Below, piece after piece: positions 27,149-35,778 of a DNA stretch of 64,000 nt. The translations under genes and the position numbers were made by a program. Position 1 is the stretch's first letter, and each line of letters begins with the position of its first letter. This DNA comes from Treponema denticola ATCC 35405 (lineage in GTDB: Bacteria; Spirochaetota; Spirochaetia; Treponematales; Treponemataceae). The DNA lies in NCBI RefSeq assembly GCF_000008185.1, contig NC_002967.9, forward strand, positions 2,046,001-2,110,000, written 5' to 3'. The notes below the pieces were generated by a model. That model was not told the DNA's origin. It did no database searches and saw only the letters and a list, made by a program, of their open reading frames with translations.

Positions 27149-28706
27149 TTTTATTCTCCTCATCTTTAATAACCGTATCTTTATCATTAACTACAGTATC
27201 TTTATCAGTCTTAACTTCCTCATAAACAGGAACTGAATAATTAGGTTTTATCTTTCGCGGTAAGGCCCTATCAGCCTTTACCAGATAGATTATCAACTGT
27301 ACAAAATAATTAATACCCAAAGCAATCGTAATCCCCTGGAAAACATTTTGAGTTATTCCCAGTCTGTTTATACGGTCAATCTCGGATTGTGTATAAGGAA
27401 GTTTTCCGCTTTTAAAAGCGTATACTTGATCATCTACTTTAGAATTTAAAATCATCGTTATAGGCAGGCTTATGTACAAAGCTCCTAAAGACCAATATAA
27501 AATTTTTCGTTGAGTTTCTATCGAATCTTTTACATTTTTTTTGTTTAACTTTATAATCATGTTTTGAACATTTTGAGGAGAAAAAGTGTTATTCTTCGGC
27601 TCAAGAACACCGAAGGTATGAATACCATTTTCTTCAAATTCAAAAATAGACTTCATCTTAGGTATAGTTATAATTCCGGGAATACGAATAGAGTATTGGG
27701 ATTTAAAAAATAAATTGGGAGAAGCACTTTTAAGATTAAAACCGATTGTCGCAGATTCCTCTTTTTTTAAATTGATTTTTAAGGTATAGGCATCCTTATT
27801 TTTTAATTCCAGTTTTTTTGTTTCTTCAACATAATCTTGAGCAGATGCACCTATTTGATAAAACCCTTCACGCAGCATTATGGGTTTTGAAAAATCCCGT
27901 ATCAACTCACCGTCAATATAAACCTTTGCATTTTTAGGAGTAACATCAAAAAACACCTTTACCTCTTTTGTATTTTGAATAATCGTGTATATTTGACGCA
28001 CCATCATTTCTACGACTTTTTCAACATCATCATATCTTCCGGCCCCCGAAAATTCGTGAACCTTCATTCCGGGAATCCCCATATCCAAATAAGCGGTTAT
28101 AACCATATAGCCCGAAATATCTTTTACCGAGCCGTAAATAAGAGCCGAGATATTTTCTTTTTTTAAGTTTTCACCTAGGTCGGCATTTTCAGACATCGTA
28201 TATAAAGATTCTCCGTACTTCCATAAGTTTATATTTTTAGGATGACTCGAGCTAAAAAAACGGGTTTCTTCAATTTTGATATCTATATCGGCCTCATAAA
28301 TACTTTTTTCTTTTTTTAAAATTTCTTCCGTAAGTTTTTTCTCTTTTTCGTCTTTTATTTTTTTGTCTTCAACCGACAAAAAAAGCTCATCCCTTTCTTT
28401 TATAAGTTTTGCCCTGTCTTTTATAAGCCTCAGCTTTTTATTTGAAGCTTCCATCACAGCCCTCATTTTTTTTTCTTCAAAGGGGACTATTCTTTTTGCT
28501 CCGGTATCCATGTAGATTAAAAACATTTCAGGCACTATCGTTTTATAACTTTGATAAGAAGAGGGAAGACCGTCCGTTTTAAATTCCGAAACGGCAATAG
28601 TCCAATAGGAATTTTCATCTTCGTTCTTTTGTGAAAATAAAAAACAAGCTATAAAAAAAAATACGGATAAAAAAATAAGTTTTTTCAATTTAAAGGAGAA
28701 CCTCAT
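27138..28706 (-). CDS. Secreted PEGA-domain protein
   Basis: 522 aa from the ATG at 28706, which overlaps the previous stop (ATGA). A signal peptide (LIFLSVFFFIACFLFSQ) leads into a domain beginning YWTIAVSEFKTDGLP, similar to treponemal proteins with an FGGY/CsgG-like N-terminal fold. A coiled, Lys/Glu-rich segment lies at about 95-150. A PEGA motif region follows (FFDVTPKNAKVYIDGEL, GFYQIGASAQDYVEE, about 265-315), with two TM helices near the C-terminus. PEGA modules are thought to bind surface structures. The function is unknown. Confidence 0.8.
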   Translation of the reverse strand: MRFSFKLKKLIFLSVFFFIACFLFSQKNEDENSYWTIAVSEFKTDGLPSSYQSYKTIVPEMFLIYMDTGAKRIVPFEEKKMRAVMEASNKKLRLIKDRAKLIKERDELFLSVEDKKIKDEKEKKLTEEILKKEKSIYEADIDIKIEETRFFSSSHPKNINLWKYGESLYTMSENADLGENLKKENISALIYGSVKDISGYMVITAYLDMGIPGMKVHEFSGAGRYDDVEKVVEMMVRQIYTIIQNTKEVKVFFDVTPKNAKVYIDGELIRDFSKPIMLREGFYQIGASAQDYVEETKKLELKNKDAYTLKINLKKEESATIGFNLKSASPNLFFKSQYSIRIPGIITIPKMKSIFEFEENGIHTFGVLEPKNNTFSPQNVQNMIIKLNKKNVKDSIETQRKILYWSLGALYISLPITMILNSKVDDQVYAFKSGKLPYTQSEIDRINRLGITQNVFQGITIALGINYFVQLIIYLVKADRALPRKIKPNYSVPVYEEVKTDKDTVVNDKDTVIKDEENKNEE

Positions 28707-29023
28707 AAGCAGATTGTAACTCCTTTTTCCGTAAATGGGCATAATAAAAAATCCGAGGCGCCGCAGATAAGAGCTTTTTCTGCAAGACCTTCATCCCCGA
28801 TAGAAGAAATAACAACAAATTGAGTATGAGGGCTTTTTTTTCTAAAAGAAGCCGTATCCGTAAAAAGGCTTGAATCAAAAAAAACGAGGCGGACATCTTC
28901 ATTTGTTAATGTATGCAAAAGCAAAGATTGAGGCAAAATCTTAATTGTTTCGTTTACATGAGAAAGACATATTGCTCTTATATCGGCTGCCAAAAATTCG
29001 GATTTGCATACAATACATATCAT
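28703..29023 (-). CDS. Receiver-like protein with atypical conserved residues
   Basis: 106 aa. It has the length and pattern of a response-regulator receiver: a central Asp after a hydrophobic strand (VRLVFFDSS), a Ser in FVVISS where receivers have Thr/Ser, and GASDFLLCPF where receivers have GAxDYLxKPF. The conserved Lys is Cys, and the acidic pair after the first strand is missing, so phosphorylation by a kinase is doubtful. Its ATG overlaps the prfB stop, and its stop overlaps the PEGA gene start. Confidence 0.65.
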   Translation of the reverse strand: MICIVCKSEFLAADIRAICLSHVNETIKILPQSLLLHTLTNEDVRLVFFDSSLFTDTASFRKKSPHTQFVVISSIGDEGLAEKALICGASDFLLCPFTEKGVTICL

Positions 29024-30142
29024 AGAGAATCGTCCTCATCAATACTCATATCTTCAATCTTTGTATTTAAAAAGCTGTTTATAAACTCGTCTATGTCTCC
29101 ATCCATTACAGCCTGAATGTTTCCCGTTTCATACTTTGTCCTGTGATCTTTTACCATTGTGTAAGGCTGAAAAACATAGGACCTTATCTGATTGCCCCAA
29201 GAAATACCTTTTTTTTCGGCTGCAAACTTCATGTTCTCTTTTTCTTTTTGTTCTTCATAATAATTATAAAGCCTTGATTTTAGAACATTCATAGCCGTAG
29301 CCCTATTGCTGATTTGGCTCCTTTGAGTTTGGCAGGCAACAACTATTCCGGTTGGAATATGGGTAATACGTACGGCTGAGTCGGTTTTGTTTACGTGTTG
29401 GCCTCCGGCCCCTCCGGCTCGGTATGTGTCGATACGCAAGTCTTCAGGGCGTATATCGACTTCTATCGTATCATCAAGGACAGGAAAAGCAAAGACCGAT
29501 GTAAAAGATGTATGCCTCCTTCCGTTGGAATCAAAAGGGCTGATACGCACCAGCCTATGAATCCCCGTTTCGCTTTTTAAAAGGCCGAAGGCAAATTCGC
29601 CTGAAATCTGAAATGTTGCAGACTTTATTCCGCCCTCGGCTTCAACCACATCTATGGTTTCCGTTTTAAAGCCTCTGGACTCGCACCAGCGCAAATACAT
29701 GCGCACCAGCATACCGGCCCAATCGCAGGCCTCAGTTCCCCCTGCCCCTGCATGAACCGTAAGGTAGGCATCGTTTTTATCGACCTCACCTGAAAGGAGG
29801 CTCAATATACTTAATTTTTTATATTTTTCGTAAACCGAGTTATAATTTGAGCCGATTTCTTCAGACAGTTCTTCATTGCCGGATTCTTCCGAAAGCTCCA
29901 TCAAAACTTCCAAATCGGAAACCTCATCCATTAGCTCCTGCCAAGGATAAATTCTGTTTTTAAGGGCCTTTATCTCGCCCATAATTTTTTCGGCTTTTTT
30001 ACTGTCATTCCAAAAATCGGGAGCTAAGGTTATAGCTTCTTTTTCGGCTATTTTTGCTTTAACCGCCTCGGGGTCAAAGACGCCCCCAAATATTAGAGAT
30101 ATCGTTTTTTAAGGCTTCTAAATTTGATCTATAGTCTTCCAT
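29020..30142 (-). CDS. prfB: Peptide chain release factor 2 with programmed +1 frameshift
   Basis: The ATG at 30142 has GGAGAA upstream. After 22 codons the first frame meets UGA at 30076-30074. The slip sequence CTT-TGA-C is preceded by the SD-like GGGGG, as in the autoregulatory prfB site of E. coli. Reading then continues from GAC at 30075 to the stop at 29020, for about 373 aa in total. The GGQ motif (GAGGQHVNK) and the domain 2/4 motifs (GTEACDWAGML, RRHTSFTSVF) are intact. RF2 terminates at UGA and UAA. Confidence 0.95.
30073..30087 (-). promoter_or_regulatory. prfB programmed frameshift site
   Basis: GGGGG (30087-30083) is followed at short spacing by CTTTGAC (30079-30073). The in-frame UGA is decoded slowly when RF2 is low, so the ribosome slips +1. 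Confidence 0.92.
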
Positions 30143-30147
30143 AAGGT

Positions 30148-30441
30148 TTAATTCTCCAACTTTTTTGCAGGCGGGCGTACAAGCACCCTCCTCCACTTTT
30201 TTTTATAAAGCGTAGTTACGGCAAACACATCCTGAATAGGATATTGATAAAGGCGGACTATATCATAATAGTCGGTAACTCGGTCTATATCCTGCTTTAA
30301 TGTAACAAGGCCTTCATCGTTTATTGTTACCGATTCCCAACAGGCATGCTGAACCCGTTCAAAGCCGTTGGCCGTTAGAACTTCTGCGAGATGAGAAGCC
30401 GATTCCCTTCCACCCGGATCTATAACAACTGAAACAAACAT
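30148..30441 (-). CDS. Cas2-like small protein outside any CRISPR locus
   Basis: 97 aa from the ATG at 30441. The pattern follows Cas2: first strand MFVSVVIDPGG ending in Asp, a helix, then GFERVQHACWES (Cas2 has YGxRVQxSVFE), then a second helix and the strand YDIVRLYQY. No cas1, other cas gene or repeat array lies nearby. The gene starts the long minus-strand run and is followed by prfB after 5 nt. Family members without CRISPR can be nucleases or ferredoxin-fold regulators, so the role is open. A TTG at 30477 is in frame but lies in the -35 box. Confidence 0.6.
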   Translation of the reverse strand: MFVSVVIDPGGRESASHLAEVLTANGFERVQHACWESVTINDEGLVTLKQDIDRVTDYYDIVRLYQYPIQDVFAVTTLYKKKWRRVLVRPPAKKLEN

Positions 30442-30448
30442 GTATAAC

Positions 30449-30477
30449 AGAATACGATAAAAGAAGAACTTTGTCAA
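30449..30477 (-). promoter_or_regulatory. Promoter of the Cas2-like/prfB run
   Basis: On the minus strand TTGACA (30477-30472), a 17-nt spacer and TATTCT (30454-30449). The ATG begins 8 nt after the last base of the -10 box, so the transcript is likely leaderless. Confidence 0.75.
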
Positions 30478-30550
30478 ACCCCTAAGGCCGGTAAAAATCT
30501 TTACTTATTATATACTTATACAAAAAGGGAAAAATGCCGATAAGTGGGGT

Positions 30551-31954
30551 ATGGAAAATAGAAAAAACTTTGTTGAGGAACTTTCGGTAATACTTGAAAC
30601 AAAAAGGAATGAGTTTAACTCTCAAATTCTTCCCAAGGTGAGGGAAAACTACAATATTCAAAGCAGTGCCCTTCACGCAGTCAGAAGCACTCTTTTAAAA
30701 AAACGGGTCATCCATGATGATCCTTATAAATATGACAGTAAAATGACTGAGGTTGAAATTCCCAGCAAGGAAAACTTTGCAGACTCGGAAAAAGCAAGCG
30801 TTATAGGCACCCGTTTGGCCCACTATGAAACAATGCTGGAATTTGTAAACAATTATTATCAGTTTAATACCGAGTTTTTAACTCCCAAAAGAATTGCCAT
30901 CCTTCTTGACCTAAACAGTACCTTTATTTGGTCGGATTTTACAAATACATCAAATCATACAAATACGCGGGCTATAGCCGATATAATAAATAACCTTTTC
31001 AAAGGCCCCGACCAATTATCAAGCAGTCTTTTACGGGATTCCGTAGCCCATCTTGCAAAAAGCGAGACCTATATCAATACCCAGCTTAAAAGCCTTTCCA
31101 TCTTTCACCGTGAAGAATACAAGCTTTTAATACGCAGAGAGATTATACCTTCAGTAAAGATAACAAAAGAGGATTGTGCAAATCCTTCAAACATTCTAAG
31201 GGAAATAAAAAAAATTTTCACATTAAAGCTCAAAAAAAAGCCTTTTTACACGGATCTTATAGTCGAAATAATCAGAGAAGATTACGGGGATGATTCGGCC
31301 ATATTACAGCAGGAGGTTCTATCCCGCCTTGAAGTTAAACCAAAGGAAAGCTCTTTTGAAAATAAAGAAGTCAACCACAGACCTATTTTAATATCGGGCT
31401 TACGGGTTCTTTCAAATTCCGCTCCTCACTTAAAAGCAGCACTGGATAAAATAAAATCAAATCAGGAGCTGGTTTATAAATCGGAAAATACGGTATTTAG
31501 AAAAATTGCTGAAATTTTCAGGCAAATTTTAAAATTGGAACCGCCTGAAAAGCATATAACAATCATAATTACCGATAATATCAATCAAAATACAAAAAAA
31601 CAAACAATTAACTATTCCGTTTTTGAAAAAGAAGTGCTTCAAAAAATAGCCTTATTCCAAAGTATTTTGATGCCGAATTCGGTTGTCAATCAAAAAATAA
31701 AAACAATGCCTAATGAGCTTCTTTTTAACAGCCTTACAAAATACATAAGCGACAGCAATGAGATGCTGAAACAGCTTGGTGGGCTTGACGAATTTTATAA
31801 AAGCGTAAAGCCTGAGCTTAGAAGCAAAATAAGAGGAATTAAGATAGAAATTACAACAATCACAAATTCGATTATAAAGGCAAACCAATACAGGGCCGAA
31901 TATCAGGCTCTCAGCGAAGAAGTAAGCCAAATGAAAAAACTTGGAGTTATCTAA
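30551..31954 (+). CDS. Conserved-type cytoplasmic protein of unknown function
   Basis: 467 aa. There is no signal peptide or TM helix, and the protein is largely helical and charged. A GGGG-rich motif precedes the ATG. I recognise no catalytic motif. It is transcribed divergently from the Cas2-like/prfB run and is followed after 50 nt by the peptide-binding protein, which has its own promoter. Codon use is like its neighbours, so it is probably a core treponemal gene. Confidence 0.75.
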   Translation: MENRKNFVEELSVILETKRNEFNSQILPKVRENYNIQSSALHAVRSTLLKKRVIHDDPYKYDSKMTEVEIPSKENFADSEKASVIGTRLAHYETMLEFVNNYYQFNTEFLTPKRIAILLDLNSTFIWSDFTNTSNHTNTRAIADIINNLFKGPDQLSSSLLRDSVAHLAKSETYINTQLKSLSIFHREEYKLLIRREIIPSVKITKEDCANPSNILREIKKIFTLKLKKKPFYTDLIVEIIREDYGDDSAILQQEVLSRLEVKPKESSFENKEVNHRPILISGLRVLSNSAPHLKAALDKIKSNQELVYKSENTVFRKIAEIFRQILKLEPPEKHITIIITDNINQNTKKQTINYSVFEKEVLQKIALFQSILMPNSVVNQKIKTMPNELLFNSLTKYISDSNEMLKQLGGLDEFYKSVKPELRSKIRGIKIEITTITNSIIKANQYRAEYQALSEEVSQMKKLGVI

Positions 31955-31966
31955 AGTATAATCCGA

Positions 31967-31995
31967 TTGAATAATAATAAAAAAAACAATATAAT
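31967..31995 (+). promoter_or_regulatory. Promoter of the peptide-binding protein gene
   Basis: TTGAAT (31967-31972), a 17-nt spacer and TATAAT (31990-31995). The ATG at 32005 is 9 nt further on without a Shine-Dalgarno. Confidence 0.7.
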
Positions 31996-32004
31996 GTCGC
32001 TTAT

Positions 32005-33597
32005 ATGAAGAATAAACTATTAGCATTATTTTTGTTTTTACTATCCTTTTGTCTGTTTTCACAAGAAGACCAAAAAAAAGAACTGAATATTTCCATAACT
32101 TCAGGAATACCAATGCTTCACCCTCATACGGCCTTCGATGCCGGGGAAGCCCAAATCTTAACGGCCCTTTGTGAAGGCCTTTTTGTATATGATCCTTATA
32201 CATTGCAGCCGGTTCCGGCTCTTGCCGAAAAGTACAGTGTTTCAGGCGGAAGAACATGGCGTTTTACAATCAGAAAAGATGCAAAATTTGAAAACGGAAA
32301 ACCCATAACGGCTCAAACCTTTGTCGATTCATGGCTGAATCTTTTAAACCCCGCAGGCAATCATCCATATGCTTCACTTTTAGACTGCATAGACGGAGCT
32401 GCCGATTACCGTAACGGAAAACTAAAAAATAAAAATCAGGTCGGAATAAAAGCCGAAAGCGAGCAAGTTCTTTTAGTAACCACAAATACCGAAATTGAAC
32501 ACCTTCCCAACATTCTATGTCATCATGCCTTTTCAGCCGTTGAAGCCTCCCAGCTTGAAGCGGCCTTAAAATTTTCTAACATCGAAAGAATAGAAAAATT
32601 AAGGGACAGCTTTAAACCCATATCAAGCGGTGCCTATAAGATAAAAAAATTTTCCGAAAAAGAGCTGATTTTGGTAAAAAATGAAAATTATTGGGATAAG
32701 GATAATGTCCAGATTCCTCAAATAAACCTCTTCCTCGATTTAAGCAAGGAAGACGCTATAGAAAAATTCAATATAGGGAAGATTCATTGGCTTTCAAGAA
32801 GCGATGTGATTTCTAAAATAGGCGATCAGCGTTGTGTAAATATCGACCCTCTTTTTGCAACTGATTATTTTTTCTTTAAGACTTCATCTCCGAATATTAA
32901 GGATGCGGAGTTTAGAAAGGCCCTTCTTTTAGCTGTTCCCTATGAGGAATTACGCAATGGCTATCCCATAAAGGCTGAAACTTTGATTTTTCCCCTTGCA
33001 GGCTACCCCAAAATTCAGGGTGTAAATGAATATAACCTGCAAAAAGCCCAAGAAATCATAAATAAACTTAATTTAAACGAAGAACAAAAAAAGGTGGTAA
33101 TTAAAATACCCGAAAATACATATTATCAAGAATTAGCCGAAATTCTATCGGCCGCATGGGCAAAAATCGGGGTAAAAACCGAAGTTAAGCTTATTTCTTT
33201 GAATGCTTATTATAACAGCCTAAAAACAAATGATTACGATTTGGGAACAATCACTTGGATAGGGGACTTCGCAGACCCTCTGGCCTTTTTGGAGATGTTC
33301 CGGCCGAATTCCAACCTCAATGACTCGGACTGGAAAAATCAGGAATTTGAAAGAATAATCCTCAAGTCCCATGCCGAAAAAGACTTTAAAAAACGATACG
33401 AAATGTTGAGCAAGGCAGAAGAGCTCTTGCTGGGAGAGAGCGTGATTATTCCGATATCCTATAGGCTAAGCGTAAATATTATCGATATTTATTCCATAGG
33501 CGGCTGGTATTCAAATGCAATAGATATACACCCCTTTAAGTTTATAAAATTTATTAAGCCTCAGCCGGTGCCGGGGCTCGTAAAATTAAGTAAATAG
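32005..33597 (+). CDS. Oligopeptide ABC transporter substrate-binding protein (SBP family 5)
   Basis: 530 aa with a signal peptide ending near CLFSQED. OppA-family blocks are present: GIPMLHPHTAFDAGEAQILTAL, EGLFVYDPYTLQPVPALAEK, WRFTIRKDAKFENGKPI, FRKALLLAVPYEEL and YDLGTITWIGDFADP. OppA proteins capture peptides in the periplasm for an ABC importer; no permease or ATPase genes are adjacent, so this is a solitary receptor. No typical lipobox is clear, unlike many spirochaete OppA proteins. Confidence 0.9.
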   Translation: MKNKLLALFLFLLSFCLFSQEDQKKELNISITSGIPMLHPHTAFDAGEAQILTALCEGLFVYDPYTLQPVPALAEKYSVSGGRTWRFTIRKDAKFENGKPITAQTFVDSWLNLLNPAGNHPYASLLDCIDGAADYRNGKLKNKNQVGIKAESEQVLLVTTNTEIEHLPNILCHHAFSAVEASQLEAALKFSNIERIEKLRDSFKPISSGAYKIKKFSEKELILVKNENYWDKDNVQIPQINLFLDLSKEDAIEKFNIGKIHWLSRSDVISKIGDQRCVNIDPLFATDYFFFKTSSPNIKDAEFRKALLLAVPYEELRNGYPIKAETLIFPLAGYPKIQGVNEYNLQKAQEIINKLNLNEEQKKVVIKIPENTYYQELAEILSAAWAKIGVKTEVKLISLNAYYNSLKTNDYDLGTITWIGDFADPLAFLEMFRPNSNLNDSDWKNQEFERIILKSHAEKDFKKRYEMLSKAEELLLGESVIIPISYRLSVNIIDIYSIGGWYSNAIDIHPFKFIKFIKPQPVPGLVKLSK

Positions 33598-33655
33598 CTC
33601 AAAAAGAAGCGATAAGACTGCGGCAAAAAAACTTCATTTTTTTACAAAATATGTA

Positions 33656-33684
33656 TTGACATTTTTTGTGATTTGTAATATCAT
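33656..33684 (+). promoter_or_regulatory. Promoter of tRNA-Val
   Basis: TTGACA (33656-33661), a 17-nt spacer and TATCAT (33679-33684), 10 nt before the tRNA. Confidence 0.75.
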
Positions 33685-33694
33685 CCATGTCATT

Positions 33695-33768
33695 GGGCGC
33701 TTAGCTCAGCTGGTACGAGCGTCTGGTTTACACCCAGAATGTCGGCGGTTCGATCCCGTCAGCGCCCA
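33695..33768 (+). tRNA. tRNA-Val (anticodon TAC)
   Basis: The acceptor arms GGGCGCT and AGCGCCC are perfect. The D-arm TTAGCTCAGCTGGTA, the T-arm GGCGGTTCGATCCCGTC and the anticodon stem CTGGT/ACCCAG with loop TTTACAC are present. CCA is not encoded. Confidence 0.96.
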
Positions 33769-33796
33769 ATCCTTCCTTTAATCATTCATTGCCACT

Positions 33797-34111
33797 TTAT
33801 AAACATTTTTGCAGGAGTTCGGGGTTTCGAAAGGCCTCATCAATGATACGGCTTAACACAGAGCTGTAGCCTTTACCTAGGGCTTTGACTTTTTCAGCGG
33901 TTTCGGGTGAAAGCCTGATTGCTACTACCTGTTTTTTTCGAAGCTTTCGCTGTTCTTTGGCTATACGTGCAAATTCCTTTATTTGCTCCTTGGTTAAGGG
34001 TGGGCAATCTTCATCGTATACAATAGGCATCTTTGCGGCACGCCTAATCTCTTCAATTTGTTCTTTGGTCGGTTTTTCGTTACCATGTAAAACCGATGTA
34101 ACTATTGCCAT
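33797..34111 (-). CDS. brnA: BrnA-type antitoxin
   Basis: 104 aa from the ATG MAIVTSVLHGN at 34111, which has AAAGGAG upstream. The C-terminal part (KKQVVAIRLSPETAEKVKALGKGYSSVLSRIIDEA) is the ribbon-helix-helix-like DNA-binding region of BrnA. It overlaps the end of the toxin gene by 32 nt. In BrnTA systems the antitoxin neutralises BrnT and represses the operon. Confidence 0.88.
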   Translation of the reverse strand: MAIVTSVLHGNEKPTKEQIEEIRRAAKMPIVYDEDCPPLTKEQIKEFARIAKEQRKLRKKQVVAIRLSPETAEKVKALGKGYSSVLSRIIDEAFRNPELLQKCL

Positions 34112-34388
34112 AAAGTCTCCTTTCCGCTTTTGTTGCGGCTCTTGCGGATATGATCCGTGTTTTTTCTCCTCGTTCGGTGTAAACAACGAAAAGTACTTTG
34201 TCTACTTTTCCTATTGTGATAATACGGTCTTCTGCCCCGCTGTGGTTTATATCGAATAATTCAATTCGGTTGTTATCATTGAAAACGAGTCTTGCGGTTT
34301 CAAATGAGATTTTATGTATTTTCATATTACGCTGTTCTTTCTCGTAATCCCATTCAAAAAGACGCTGTGTTGTATTTCCGTTTTCCAT
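34080..34388 (-). CDS. brnT: BrnT-type ribonuclease toxin
   Basis: 102 aa from the ATG at 34388. The DUF497 signature is clear: FEWDYEKEQRNMKIHKISFETARLVF at the start and EDRIITIGKV, VVYTERGEKTRIISARAATKAERRLY at the end. BrnT folds like RelE-type RNases. The gene order toxin then antitoxin is the BrnTA order. A TTG at 34403 is in frame but overlaps the -10 box, so the ATG is preferred. Confidence 0.9.
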   Translation of the reverse strand: MENGNTTQRLFEWDYEKEQRNMKIHKISFETARLVFNDNNRIELFDINHSGAEDRIITIGKVDKVLFVVYTERGEKTRIISARAATKAERRLYGNSYIGFTW

Positions 34389-34394
34389 ATTTTC

Positions 34395-34423
34395 ATTATA
34401 CAATATGTATTACTTTTTGTCAA
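34395..34423 (-). promoter_or_regulatory. Perfect consensus promoter of brnTA
   Basis: On the minus strand TTGACA (34423-34418), a 17-nt spacer and TATAAT (34400-34395). Only 6 nt separate the -10 box from the ATG at 34388, so the mRNA should begin at or next to the start codon. Confidence 0.85.
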
Positions 34424-34477
34424 CTTATATAGTTCGATTTTATAATTCAGTTGCCCTGATCCCCACTCCCCCATTGC

Positions 34478-34506
34478 TGGACAAAAGGCTTATTTTTATG
34501 TAAAAT
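34478..34506 (+). promoter_or_regulatory. Promoter of sufS-sufU
   Basis: TGGACA (34478-34483), a 17-nt spacer and TAAAAT (34501-34506), 35 nt before the sufS ATG. Confidence 0.6.
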
Positions 34507-34541
34507 AAAGAGAAATGCGGCTTTAAGGAGCATAGAAATAG

Positions 34542-35744
34542 ATGTACAAAAACGATTTTCCATTGCTTATGCAAAATCCTAACATTCATTATTTGGATTC
34601 GGCGGCAACGGCACAAAGGCCTATGCCGGTTATAGAAGGCATAAAAGAATATTTTTTACAGTCAAACGGAAATGCGGGCCGAGGCTCTCATTCCCTTGCA
34701 ATAGCCTCTTCCATATTGGTTGAAGAAACACGAAAAAAAACAGCCGAGTTTATCGGAGCCGATAAAATTGAAAGCATTATCTTTACAAAAAATTCTACCG
34801 AGGCTCTCAATATAATTGCCTATTGTTACGGCTTATCGAATCTTAAAACCGGAGATGAAATTCTATTGGCGGTATCAAACCATCATGCAAACCTCGTACC
34901 TTGGCAGTTTGTTGCAAAACAAACGGGGGCTGCCGTAAAATTTATCTATCTTAACAAAAACGGCACCTTGGATATAAATGACTTTAAGGCTAAACTTTCC
35001 TCTAAAACAAAGGTGGTCGCCATCTCAAGCGTGGTAAATGCTACAGGAATTATAAACCCTGTAGAAGAGGTAATAAAACTAAGCCATGAGAGCGGAGCCG
35101 TTGTTGTAGTCGATGCAGCCCAAGCCATTGCTCACTACAAGCAGGACGTATCAGCCCTTGACTGCGACTTTTTAGTTTTTTCGGGACACAAGATTTTTTC
35201 GGACTTCGGTGTCGGGGTTCTTTACGGAAAAAAAGAGCTCTTGGACAAGATGCCGCCTTTTTTATACGGCGGAGATATGATCAACTTTGTTACAGAAGAA
35301 TCAAGCGAGTTTAAGGAAGCTCCCTATAAATACGAAGGCGGAACCCACGATACAGCTGCCATAGTTTCTCTTAAACACGCAATAGAATATATCGAAAAAA
35401 TCGGTTATGCCAATATAGAAAAAACCGTAAAAGAATTGGACTCTTATGCTCTTTCCGAATTAAAAAAACTTGACTTTGTAGAAACCTACGGCACCGATGC
35501 TGAAAAGAGAGCGGGTATAATCGCCTTCAATGTAAAAGACGTGCACTCGCATGACACATCCTACATCTTAAACGAATACGGTGTTATGGTTCGAAGCGGA
35601 CATCATTGTACTCAGCCTCTGATGGCTTACCTAAATATAAATTCCTGCTGCCGTGCAAGTTTTTCTATTTTTAACACCAAGGAAGACATAGACGTCATGA
35701 TCACAGCCTTAAAAAAAGTAAAAAGCGTTTTTTTAAAGGATTAA
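34542..35744 (+). CDS. sufS: SufS-type cysteine desulfurase
   Basis: 400 aa. HYLDSAATAQRP and GRGSHSLA lie near the N-terminus, the PLP lysine is in SGHKIFSDFG (near residue 225), and the persulfide Cys is in RSGHHCTQPLMA near 365. It lacks a long N-terminal extension. SufS takes sulfur from cysteine for Fe-S cluster assembly, with SufU as its zinc-dependent sulfur acceptor. The next gene encodes SufU; no sufBCD is in the window. Confidence 0.94.
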   Translation: MYKNDFPLLMQNPNIHYLDSAATAQRPMPVIEGIKEYFLQSNGNAGRGSHSLAIASSILVEETRKKTAEFIGADKIESIIFTKNSTEALNIIAYCYGLSNLKTGDEILLAVSNHHANLVPWQFVAKQTGAAVKFIYLNKNGTLDINDFKAKLSSKTKVVAISSVVNATGIINPVEEVIKLSHESGAVVVVDAAQAIAHYKQDVSALDCDFLVFSGHKIFSDFGVGVLYGKKELLDKMPPFLYGGDMINFVTEESSEFKEAPYKYEGGTHDTAAIVSLKHAIEYIEKIGYANIEKTVKELDSYALSELKKLDFVETYGTDAEKRAGIIAFNVKDVHSHDTSYILNEYGVMVRSGHHCTQPLMAYLNINSCCRASFSIFNTKEDIDVMITALKKVKSVFLKD

Positions 35745-35778
35745 AAAAACTTAAAAATAATATCGATAAGGAAGATAA

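Noticed and set aside
29020..30142. prfB as a broken gene because of the in-frame UGA
   Set aside because: The sequence GGGGG followed by CTTTGAC is the normal programmed frameshift site, and both frames join into a complete protein.
30148..30551. Possible CRISPR array near the Cas2-like gene
   Set aside because: No regularly spaced direct repeats and no cas1, cas9 or other cas gene are visible within the window.
31652..32257. A 201-codon minus-strand ORF between the hypothetical gene and the peptide-binding gene
   Set aside because: It lies opposite two well-supported plus-strand genes, spans their promoter region, and its translation resembles no protein.
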